Shown: positions 20,001 to 32,000 of the stretch, in pieces
How positions within the stretch are numbered: position 1 is the first letter of the stretch
How the letters are laid out: each line of letters begins with the position of its first letter
Source: Geminicoccaceae bacterium
GTDB lineage: Bacteria; Pseudomonadota; Alphaproteobacteria; Geminicoccales; Geminicoccaceae
Assembly (NCBI GenBank): GCA_007694015.1
Contig: RECO01000124.1
Span: forward strand, 1-36,967
Direction: 5' to 3'
Length of the DNA stretch: 36,967 nt
Translations under genes and position numbers: made by a program
The notes under the pieces: generated by a model
What the model saw: the letters and a program-made list of their open reading frames with translations, nothing else
What the model was told of the DNA's origin: nothing
Database searches by the model: none

Positions 20001-23000
20001 CCTGGGCGTGGATGCGCCCGCTGCTATCGGGCACGGCACCGAACGCCATCCCCGGCGTCGGCAGCCGGCGCACGCTGGGGACGATGGTCTCCGCCATCAG
20101 CCCGTCTGGGGCGTGGTCGAGCCCGATGGCGTGGCCCATCTCGTGCATCAGCACGGTCAAGAGGTCGATCCGCCCATGGGCCGGCCCGCCGACCGCATGG
20201 AGGCCGCCCGCGTCGTCGAGCACGAAGCCCGCATCGTCGTCGGGCGTCGGATCGACGTACCAACCCATCGAAGCGGCGGTGACGTCGAAGGTCACCACGT
20301 TGCCGGCGGTCAGCGCCACCACGTGGCCGGGCAGCACGTCGACCCGGTATTCGAGCGCCGCGAGCGTTGCCGCCTGGGCGTCGCTGAGGCCCGCGGCGCG
20401 CCACCGGTCGATGGCGGCTGCCGCCAGCTGCTCCACGCTGGCGACGTCGAGCAACAGGGGGGCGGCCACGGGCAGGGCCGCCTCGGCCGCCAGTTGCTGC
20501 GCGTTGGCGGCGCCGACGCGGATGCTGAGCGCCGTCGTGGTGGCCCCGCCATCACGGTCGCTGACCCGGACCGTCACCTCGTAGACGCCATTGCCCGTCG
20601 CGTCGTTGGGCGCTTGGAGGCTGGCCGGCGCCTGCAACAGCACGAGGCGGTTACCGACGAAGCCGAACAGCCCGCCGTCGGGGCCGCCGACCACCTCGTA
20701 GGACAACTCGTCCAAGGGTCGGTCGTCCTGGGCCGTGATCGGGCCCACGTCGAAACTGCCGTCGGCGATCGTCAACTCGCTGGGCGACGTGATGACGGGT
20801 GCCGTGTTGGCGATCACCCGGCCCGCGCGCTCGCGGATGCCCTCCAGGCTGCGGGGCGTGGTGTCCACCGCGCCGCCCGCCGTCTGGTAGGGCAGCACGC
20901 CGAGATTGAGGACCGGTGCCAGCGCCCACGACTGGCCATAGGTGACCACGACGTGCGCGCGGTGGCGTGCCTCGAGGCTCGGGCTGGCGTGGCTCGGTGC
21001 GTTGGGTGCGAACCCGAGGGCCGCCCCGGTCGGCGTGCCGTTGGCATGGACGTCGGCCGAGGCGACGATCAGGCCGCGCCCTTGCACCGTGAGCCACCCC
21101 GGCTCGGCGGCCGCCTCCAGCCCAGCCGGCGGCCGCTCCGCACCAAGGGCCGCCGTCACCCGTGGCTGCGCCCAGGCTCGGGTCTCGGCCTTGGTGGCGC
21201 CGAAGCCGATGGCGACACCGTTGGCGGTGGGCCTCGCCGTGTGGGCGGCCCCGGCGAGCACGGTCAGATCGCCCCCAACCGTGGCTCGCTCGCTGTCGAG
21301 CACGGCCGTCATCGCGCCGTCCGCGCGGGCATCGGCGAAGGCACCGCCGCCGACGACGAGCCCGTAGATTTGGCTGTTGGCGCTGGCCGTGGCGTCCAGC
21401 GACGACACGGCGAGCACCGCCAGATCGCGCGCCTCGAGCTGCACGTCGAACGAGACCGCCCCCCGCACCGTGGGCGTGCCGGTCAGCGTGGCGCGGCTGC
21501 CGTCCAGGTCGTTGGCGGCGATCAGGCCGCCCGCCGGGGCGTCGGCATGGGCACGGGCGAGGCCGGGCACCCGCTCCAGGCCGGCGTCGGTCTGGCGGAA
21601 ATTGCTCGCTGCCAGGATCAAAACGTCGCCCGCCGTCGAGAGACGGGTGGGGCTCGCCGCCCCGCCGAGGCCCGCCGTCAGCGTCGGTGTCAGCGTGGTG
21701 GTGGCCTTGGCGGTCGAGACCGCCGCGCCCAGGAGGGTGAACGCCCCACCGAAGGCCTCGCTGTCGGCAGAGGCGAGCGAGGTCGCGCGCACGGTGACGT
21801 CGCCCTGCAGCGCTGCAAGGGCGCTGCCGATCGTTCCGCCGAGCCGCGCCGTCACCGTCGGGTTCACCGTGCTGGTGGCCGAAGCCCCGGCGACGTTGAC
21901 ACCCAAGAGCCCAATACCGCCCGCGAGGCCGAAGCTCTCGCTTTTGATCGATGCGTTGGTGAGGGCGTCGATCGTCACGTTGCGGGCGGCGAGGATGGTG
22001 CCGTCGCTGGTCGCCTCGGTGCGGGTCTCGAGCTTGGCCTCCGCCGTGCTGGTGCCGACTGCCACCGACAGCAGGCCCACGGCCGTACTCGCACCCTTGG
22101 CGATGGCGTTCGCCTCGACCGACTGGCGGGCGCTGACGACGACATCGCCCCGAGCGCCATCGAGCTGCAGCACGGCACCGCCGCCGATCGAAGCGGTCAC
22201 GCTGCCGCCGACGGTGGTCGTGGCGAGGCCGCCCGCCACCGCCACGCCGGCACCGCCGGCAGCGAGCGCGGCGGCGACCGACACGGCCATGGCCTCGGCG
22301 CGGACGAAGCCGTCGCTCAGCGCTTCGACCTCGAGCGAGCCGGCGTGGAGCGTCGCTTCCCCCGCCAAGGTCGCCGCCACGTGGGTCCGGATGGTGTTCC
22401 TGTTCTCCGTCAACCCGACGGCGCCGGCGAGGGCGAAGGCCCCCCCCGAAGCGGCGATGGCGAAGGAATCGCTGTCCGACACGATGCGGCCGACGTCCCG
22501 CGCGCGCACCACGAGACCGTCGGCGGCGTCGAGCGTTGCCGCGCCGACCGCCGCCGTGATCCGGTTGGCGACGTCGTTGGTGGCGAAGGCCCCGCCGAAC
22601 GAAAACGCGATGCCGGCGTATTTGCCGCCCGCGACGCTGACCGAGGCGGCCAGCGCCTCGCTGCGGATCTCGGCACCGGTGGCGGTCAAAGCCTCGACCC
22701 GGATCGCCCCGGCCGTCGCCTGCACGGCGCTGTCGGCGATCGAGGCGCGCAGCGTGTTCTCGATGCTATTCGTCGAAACGGTCGGGGCGATCGAGACGGC
22801 GACCCCGGCCTTGGCGCCGGCCCCGAGGCTCGCCGCCCCGCCCCGCGCGGTGGCGTCGATCAGGGCGCTGTCGCTCGCCACCACCTCGACCGTTCGGCCG
22901 GCCACCCCGGGTGCTCCCGTCGGGCGCGCGGGCACATTCTGGATCAGCGCCTCGGTGGTGCTGGTGAGGACGTTCTCGGCCACGGTGACCGCAATGGCGA

Positions 23001-26000
23001 GCGCGCCGCCACCGGCAGCACCCAAACCCGCCGCCCCGGCACCACCCTCGGCAAGGCTCGCCACCGCCGCCGCCGTCAGGGCGTCGATCCGGACGGCGGC
23101 GCCGGCCTTGACCTGTGCCCCTTCGACCACGGCGCGCACCGTGTTGCGGACCTCGTTCTTGGCGACGCCGACGCCGAGACCGCCACCGACACCGACCTTG
23201 CCGCCACCGACACCGATGCCGACGCCGCCGCCATCGGCGCGCAGGTGGCTGCGGTCGGCGGCGGCCACGGTGACGCTGCCATTGGCCGTCACGGCGTCGC
23301 CCTGGCTCCGGATCGCCGCCTCGACGTTCTGGAGCACGCGGTTCTCGGCCCCGGCACCGCCGGCACCGATGCCGACGCCCGCCGTCTTGGCGATACCGAC
23401 CCCGCCGGCGACCGACAGGGCCCAGGCGCGCAGGTCGTTCGTCGCGGTCGCGGCGACCACGACGTCGCCTTCGGCCTGGACCGTGCTGTCCTCGATCAGC
23501 GCCCGCACCTCCGGGCCGCCGCGCACGAGGGCGAAGCCGTGCGCCTGTCCGGATGGTGCCAGCGACAGGGCCTCCCCCGCGACGGCGGCGGCCTGGGTCC
23601 TGGCCAGTTGCAGCCGGTCGGCGTCGACGGCGATGACGTAGTAGGTGCCGCCATGCGCGAGGGCGCCAAGGCCGGGTGTCGCCGCCGTGGGATCGTCGCT
23701 GCGGAAGGTGATGCGGTCGCCGGTGGCGAAGCCGTGGCCGACGAGGCGCAGCGTCGTGCGGTCCGAGCCGACGACGTCGCTCGTGCCGAAGCGCTTGACC
23801 CGGCCGTCGTCCGCCTGATCGCGGAAGTTGGGCGTCAGGTGGTTGAGGCTTTCAGCACCGCCGACGGCGAGCCCGACCGAGACGGTGCCCAAAGAGCCGG
23901 CGACCGCCAGCGCGAACCCGCCGGCATCCGCCTCCAGCCCGGCCTGGTCGCGGGCATGGACCACGACGTCGCCCGCGGTCGTGACGTCGCTGCCGCGCAT
24001 CACGGCGACGGTCGAGGCGTTCAGCTCGTTGCGGGCGAAGGAGCCGGCGATCGCCACGCCGACCGTCGCGGTCGAACTCGCCGACCCCGCCACACCGGCG
24101 GCGATGCCCATGCCGAAGGCGCGCATCTTCCGCCCCTTCAGCAGGTCGACCGTGCCCGAAACGGCGCCGAGGTCGACGATCTCGGCGCTCTCGAAGCGCA
24201 CGCTGGCGGTGGTTGCCGCCGCGAGTTGCAGCGGCGTCGTCTCGGCGAGGGTCAAGGTGGCGTTGCCGTCGGACCGGCCGGCGACGACGAACGTGCCCTG
24301 GAGCGCACCGCCGAGCCGCAACTGGGTGCCGCTCGCCACCTGTTCGAAGAAGCCTTCGGCGGCCGAGCCGTCGGCGTTCACCACCCGGAGCGTGCGCGTC
24401 GCCGCGTCGAACAGCACCCGCTGCCCGGCTGCGGTGGCGAGCGTCACCGGCGCCAGGGTCGGCGAGCGGCTGTCCATGAGGCGGAAGCGGTCGGCGTCGA
24501 GCCGCCAGACGACGTAGGAGCGGCCGTCGACCAGCCCTGGAAGAGCGCCGCTGCCAGCCTCGAACACGACGCGGTCGCCGTCGGCGAAGCCGTGCCCCGC
24601 CCGTTGGATGACATTGCCGGCGGCATCGACCGAAGCCGCGTCGAGCTGGACCCGTCGCTCGACGATGCCGCTGGAGAGGGCGGTGACCGCAACGTCGCCG
24701 CCCGCGTCGATCCGCACGGTCTGGGCCAGCGCGTCGGTGTCGACGACGAGGCGATTGCGGGCGAAACCCGCGCCCAGGGCGGCGCCCACGGTCGCCGTCC
24801 CCTTTGCCGCCAGCGCCAAGGCCACCGAAGCGCCGCCGGCATCGGCGCTCAGGGTGGCCCGCTCGACCGCACCCACCGTCACGGCACCCGCGCTGGTCAC
24901 CACCCGCTCGGCGTCGCCGCCGTCGAGGCGCGCCCGCACGGTCGTCTTGGCGTCGTTCAGCGCGACCGCTGCCGACCCGGCAAAGGCCACGGACAAACTG
25001 GCCGGCTTGAAGGCGGCGCTGGCACCCACGGCGAAACCGATCGCCAAGGCCTCGCTCTCGAAGGCGTTCTCGGCCCGCACCACGACGTCGCCAACGGCAT
25101 CGACGTCGCTGCGGAGAATGGCCGCCTCCACCCGGTGGCCAGCCTCCTCGCCGACCCGGTTGTGCGCCAGCGAAAACCCGATCGAGACGCCGAGGCCACC
25201 ACCCGCGGAGCCGACGGCGACGGCGACCGAGCCGCCACCGGCATCGGCGCGGATCCCGGCGGCGTCGACCGCCGACACCTGGACGCTACCGCCGGCCACG
25301 ATGCCGGCCTCGGCGATACCGTCGCCGTTGCGGTCGATGCCCGGGGCATCCTCGATCCGCGCTTTGCTGCGGATGTCGACGACGTTGACGGCCACCGCAC
25401 CGGCACCGGCAATGGCACCGGCGAAGCCGCCGCCCTTGCTGACCCCGAGTGCTCCGCCGAAGGCCACCGCATCGACCTTGTAGGCATGGCCCGGATCGCG
25501 GCTGTGCCCCCGGGCGTCACCGCCCGCACCGATCTCCGTCAAACCCTTCGAGGCCGTCGCCTCGGTGGCGACGACCACGTCGCCCAGCACCTTGACGGTC
25601 GATCGCCGGACCAGCGCTTCGAGGGCGATGTCGACGTTGTTGACGGCCGCGGATACGCCAATCGAGAGGGCGCCACTCGGCGCCGTGCCGCCGACCGCGA
25701 CGGCGAAGGCCAGCCCGCCGGCATCGGCGTCGACCTCGGCGCGGTCGTGGGCGCGTACGCTCAGGTCAGCCGCGTCTACCCGGGCGTCCACCACCTGGGC
25801 GCGCACCTCGGCGGCCAGGCGGTTGTAGACCCCGGCACCGGCACCGCTCACGGCGACCGTGGTCTTGCCGCCCTTCGCTCCGGAGGCGGCGATGCCGATG
25901 GCAACACCTTGGAGCTGCGCCCGGTTCTGCGCCTGCACCGTCACCCTGTCGTCGCTGGTGACGGTCATCCCCTCGATGGTCGCCTCGACCCTGTTGGACG

Positions 26001-29000
26001 TCTCGGCGGTGCCGTAGCTGTTGACGGCAAGGGCAGCACCGACAGCGACGCCGACGGCGGCCTTCTGTCCGCCGACCAGCGCCACGCCCAGCGCGCCGGC
26101 CACGGCCAGGCCCTTGCGCGCATCGTCGGCGCGCACGCTGACGGCGCCGGCGTCGAGTTCGTGGGTTTGCGCCGTGCCGACGATGTCGGCCCGGACATGG
26201 CCCAGGAGCGCGTTGACGGCGAGCGAGCCGGCGCCGGCCCCGGCAATGCCGGTACCGCCGGATTTGGCGAGGGCCCCGCCCACGCCGATGCCGACGGCCA
26301 CGGCACGGGCCTCGCTCCTGGCGTCGACCTCGACGTTGCCGCCGCTCGCACCGAGCCGCAGGTCGGCCCGCTCGACGCGCGCCCGCACCTCTTGCTGGAT
26401 CCGGTTTACGCCGACCCCGATCCCGACGCCGACCGCCTTGCCGGTCTGGCTGGTGGCCTGGGCGAAGGCGAGCGCCACACCGAAGCCGAGGGCAAGGTGC
26501 GCGCTGGTCTCGTCGACGGCCCTGACCCGGACGTCGCCGCCCCCGCTTGCCGACAACCGCTCGATGCCGCCGCCGCCGACCGTCGCCTCGACCAGCCGAT
26601 TGACGGTGTTGAAGGCGAGGCCGCCGCTCACACCGACGCTCAGGCCCGAACTGCCCGCGCTGCCGGCGGCCAGCGCGCCACCGACCGCGAGCGCCACCAT
26701 GCCGGGTCCACCGGCTTCGGGGGCAACCCGTGCCGCCACGGTGACGGCACCGTCGCTCAGGAGGGTGACGTCTTCGAGCCTTGCCAGCACCGCGTGCCCA
26801 CGCAGCTTTTCCGGCCGGACCAATGCGTCCGTGTCGAGCGGCAGCGGACTGGTCGGCAACCGGTCGGCAAGTGGTGCGCCCGCGGCCGGTGCTCCACCTT
26901 CGGCAATGGTCCCCAGGGCGTTCACCGCGAGCGACGCGCCCACCGAGACCGCCCGCCCGCTGTTCGCCGAGCCGCCGCCGCTGGTCCATGTCGCCGCCAA
27001 GCCGCCGGCACCTGCGTAGGCGCGCGCCCGGTCGGTGGCCTGCACCGTCACGTCGCCGGTCACCGTCAGTGCGGTGTTCCGTGCAAAGGCCAGCACCTGC
27101 GCGTTGAGCAGGTTGACGGCGAGCCCGCCGGCCACCGCGACCGAGGTCTCGGTGTTCTTGGCAAGGGCACCGCCCACGGCGACCGCGAGCGCCAGGGGCT
27201 TGAAGTTGGCGCCAATGTCCAGCGATCCGGCCGTGACGGCCGTGCCCTGGACATAGGCGCGCACGTCGTCGGTCAGCGCATTGAGGGCGACCCCGAGGGC
27301 CACACCGACGGCGCGATTGGGCTGGCTCGAGCTGGCTTGGCTGGTCTTGCCGAAGCCGGCGCCCGCACCCGCCACGGCGGCACTGGCGACGGCGCCCGTG
27401 AGGTCCGCGGTCACCGCCACGTTGCCACCGGCCCGGACATGGCCGGGGGCACCCGTGGGTGCCGTGCCCAAAAACGCGCCGATCCGGGCATCGACGTCCC
27501 GGTCGGTGAAGGTCAGGGCCAAGCTGGCGCCGACCCCGGTGCGGGCCGACAGGGCGAAGCTGCCGGCCACGTTGACCACCACCTTGTCGTCGTTCGCCGC
27601 CACCGTCAGGTCGCCGGCCACGTCGACCTGGGCGCCATGGTCGATATATGCCTGCGTCTCGTGGGCCAGCACGTAGGCGCGGAGGATGCCGTTGACGGCC
27701 GTGGTCTCGGCGCGTCCGGCCGAGGCGCCCACCACCACGTCGCGGCCGCTGTTGGTCGCCTGGACGTCCAGCGTGTCGGCGAACAGCACGACGTCGCCCC
27801 CGATGCCGGCGATCGCCCGGTTGGAGAAGACGTCGACGAAGACGCCGATGCCCACGGCGCGCGCGGTCTCCTCGCCGCCGGTGGCAAAGCCCGAGATGTT
27901 CTGCCGCGGGTCGTTGAGGGTCCAGCTGCGGTAGTCGACCGAGGAACCGATCAGCGTGCCGTAGTTCAGGGGCACGGTGAAGTTGCCGCCGAGCGCGATC
28001 ACGTCGCTGACCGCTTCGGCCGTCACCACCACGTCCTGCTCGCCCGTGCGGCGGCCCTCGCCGTCCTGCTGGTTGATGCGCGCCCCGTCGTCGATCCGGG
28101 CGGTGGCGCGGTGGTCGATCAAGAGCAGGCCGGCGGCGATGGCGACGCTCAACTTTTCCTGGCCGGTCGCCGTCGCCTGGCTCCAGGCGTCGATCAGGTT
28201 GTTGTCGAGCCCCATGTTGTCGTCGAGGCCGGTGAAGATCTGGGCGATGCCCCGCTCGGCGGCGTCGCCCGCGGCATCGAACGGCTCCCAGAAATCGAGA
28301 TCGAGGTAGTTCTCCTCGGCGAGTGCGATCGGCCGCCCCTCGGGCCCGACATAGACGTAGGTCTGGCCGGCCTTGCCTCCGGCGGCGTGGCCCTCTGCCA
28401 CGCGCACGACGTCGCCCGCAGAGGGCGTCAGCCGGTCGTCGGCGCCCCAGGCCACGGGCTCCCAATTGATGCCGGCGTCGTAGTTCTGCTGGCCGAGGTC
28501 GAGGGTCGGCGCACCTATATCCATGAAGCGGTAGACCTGCCCCGGCGTGCCGCCGGCGCCGTGCCCCGGTGCCACCCGCACGAGGCTGCCCGCCGTTACC
28601 TCCCGGCTGCCGACGGACGACAGGGTCGGCTGCGCATCGGAGGCGAAGGCGACCTGCTCGCGGAACGCATCGCGCAAATTGACGCCCCACAGCCCGGCGT
28701 CGTCGATGTCGTTGAGCGAGGTCGCAGCAACCGTCAGCGTGCCGCCGGCATCCACGGTCGCGTTTCGGATCAGGGCCTCGACGACGTTCTGCTGCCAGCC
28801 GAGATAGACCGCGACGGCGACGCCCGTGTCGACGTCGCCCTTCACCGACTGTCCACTCAGATTGCGCAGGCCGCCGCGCATAAAATCGCTCTTGCTGCCG
28901 ACACCGACGCTCGCCGCCGCCGTCACGTCGGGCCGCGCGCTGGCGCTCGCCTGCACCGTTACGGCACCGGCGGCATCGACGCTGGCGGCCGCGCCTGCCG

Positions 29001-32000
29001 CTTGACCGATCCGCGCCGTCACCCGATTGACGTCGACTTCGATCGCGAGGGCGCCGGCCCCTTGCCAGCGCGGCTGCTGGCTCGTTTGGCTCGGGTTCGC
29101 GGCCTGACTGCCGAACTGTCTCGCCGCCCAGTCGGTCAGCGGCGCCGTCGCGAAGTTGACCGCGGTTTGTTCGATGTCACCGGCGAGCGTCCCGGACGAG
29201 GTGCTGCCGGCACCCGCGCTGGCGCCCGTGCCGTTGGCCACGCCGGGCGCGAACCACAGGTTGGACGCATCGACCGGCACGCGCTCCTGGCGGGCCGTCA
29301 CCACGACGTCGCCGCCGCTGGTGACGCGGCCATCCACCAGCGCCTCGGTGGTGCCGCTCTCGATGCTGACGCCGATGGCGATGCCGAGCCGCCCGTCATT
29401 GCCGGTGATCGAGCCGGCATAGGTTCGATTGGCGTCGGCGGTGTCGGCCTGCACGAACACGTCGCCACCAGCCTCCAGGACCGCCCCGTCCTGGAGATGC
29501 GCCCGCGCCGTCGACGCGATCACGCTGACCGCGAGGGCATAGGCGTCGCGCGGGACGCGGTTCGCCATGAAGCCGAACGAGGCGGGGGTCGCCTCGGCGA
29601 CCACGTCCGCCGTGTTTTCGACCTTGGCGCGGATCAGCGCGTCGTCGGCGATGGTGAGGTCCACCTGGCCGATGTCGACGGTCGCGGTGCTGGCGACGAC
29701 CCCCACCGAAATGCCGAAGCCGATGGCGAGCAGCGGGGCCGAGCCAACGGCGCCGCCCGCGGTCGCCGTCACCACCAGGTCCTGGGCCTCGATCGCCGCG
29801 CGGTCGGTCGCGGTCGGCCCCGAATTCAGCTTGATCGTCGCCGTGGGTACGGAGACGGCGACGGCGAGGTTGACGGCCAACCCTTCGAGAAAGTCCGCCA
29901 AGCCCTCCGCCACGTACTGCCCCACTGGGGCCTCGTCGCCGACGTCGAAGAGGTTGGCGGTGTTCGCCTCGGCAACGATCCGAACCTTGCCGCCGTAGAT
30001 CTGGGCGGCCCCCATCAGGATCTCGGCGGTGACCACGTCGACATTGGCGAAGCCCAAGGCGGTCGCATAGCCGAAGCGCTCCAACGCCTCGATGGTGACG
30101 GCCCCGGCCTCGCCCGCCACCAAGGAGCGGGCGTCGATCACCGTACCGTCGGCGATGGTGATCTTGCTCTCGATGATCGAATCGTGCTCACCGATCGGCC
30201 GCTGCAACTCCGCGGCGGCGTTGCTTTCGGCGCGCAGCGTCACGTCGCCGCCGAAGGTGCGGATGGCGAAGCCCCGGGTGTCGATCACCGCCGCTTCGAT
30301 CTTCAAATGGCCGACCTGCTGCACGAGATCGCCAGCGAGGCGCCCGGTCGTCAGGGTCGTGGTCAGTTGGCTCGCCACGCCCTCGATCCGATACCAGCCG
30401 AGGAGATCGTCCTGGTCGATCGCGTCGCCGAGGCCCAAGAGCACCACCTCGTCGGCCCCGCCCGCACTCAGGTCGAGCAGGACCGGTGGCGCCGTCACGG
30501 CGTTTTCGAGGTTGCGGACGTCGATCCGGTAGACGTCGTCGCCGGCACCGCCACGCAGCACGTCGGCGCCGCCGCCGGTGGCGAGGACCACCCGGCCGAG
30601 GGTGACGGCGCTCGCATCCAGCTCGTCGGCGAAGGCGGAGCCGGTGAGCCGCACCTCGGCGATGCCCTGGATGGAGGTGGTGCCCTCGCCCTCGATCTCC
30701 AGCGCGGCGTCGCTGAGGCGCATCACCACCGCCTGGGGGGCATCGCTCCGATCGGCGATCAAGGCGTCGCTGCCGCCGCCGCCACGGACGTCATTGTCCC
30801 CGCCGCCGGCATCCAAGAGGTCGTTGCCGGGCGAGCCGATCAGCACGTCGTTGCCGGCACCACCGACCAGGGTGACGAAGGCCCCGGACGCCAGGCGCTG
30901 TCCCGTCAACACGTTGCCGGAGGCGTCGGCCGCCAACAGGCCGAGGTGGGATGCCGTGGTTGCGTCGTTCAGCGCGGTCACGGCGAGCGCGCCGCCGCCG
31001 GCCAGCCGATCGACGATGCGGAGGCGCCCGTCCACGAGGCTCGCGTCCAGGTGCGGATCGGCGGCTGCGATGGCGTCGAGCACGTCCTGGATCCGCTGCG
31101 CTGCGCCCAGATTGCCGATGTCGACGTCGATCTTGCGGCCGTCGGTGCCGGTGAGGCGGAAGTCGCGCGCCGTGTCGCGCAGGGCGACGCCCACCAACAC
31201 GCCGTCCACCAAGCCGCGGCCGACCCCCTCGATGCCCAGGGCCAGAGCGGCGTTCGAGCCGCCCAGCGCCTCGACCCTCGCCACGCCCGGGAGCACGATG
31301 GCGGTGCCGCTCGGATCGAGCGCCGCCGCCACGCCGGGCACGGCCAGCCGGTCGAGCGCCTGCGCCAAGGTGCTGACCCCGCCGAGGTCGACGTCGACGC
31401 GGCTGCCATCGGCCAGGTGCAGGCGCAGATCCGCCCCCGCGACGCTCGCGACGCCGAGGTCCGCGAGCGACGTCAGGTTGGCGGTGGTGCGAAAGCTGGT
31501 GAGGCTGCCGGTCGCTTGGCCCACGCCCTCGAACCGGCCGTCGCGGAAGTTCAAGAGCCGCAGCTCCAGTTCCGGACCGGCGATGCCGGTGAAGCCCGCA
31601 GCGTCGATCCGGTTGCCGCTGTCGCCGCCGACCAGCGTCGCGGTGCCGATCCGGCCGAGCGCGTTGGTCTCGAACACCGCCCCGCCCGGTGCAGCGAGCG
31701 TCAGGCGGGCGTCGGTGAGCACGAAATCGGCGTCGCGCTCGACCTCCAGGCGGTTGAAGCCGCCACCGCCGTCGACCGTGTCGTTGCCGGCCCCCGGCCG
31801 CAACACGTCGTTGCCGAGCCCACCCCGCAGGACGTCGGCGTGGGCGGTGCCGATCAACAGGTTGTTGCCGCCGACACCGTCGAGCGTCACCCCGCCCCGG
31901 GTGAACCCGCTCGCATCCAACAGGTTCGCCCGCGAGCCGCCCGTCAGCTCGGCGGTGTGGATGTTGGCGAGGGTCGAGAGTAGCCGTTCGCCTTCCACCA

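Noticed and set aside
16477-31983. Very long open frame on the plus strand (over 5,000 codons) opposite the giant gene, and similar ones at 7828-16269 and 3679-6489
   Set aside because: They lie in exact codon register with the minus-strand genes. In that register antisense stops correspond to sense TTA, CTA and TCA, codons that are rare in this GC-rich genome, so long open antisense frames are expected. Their translations are Arg/Asp/His-rich without domains.
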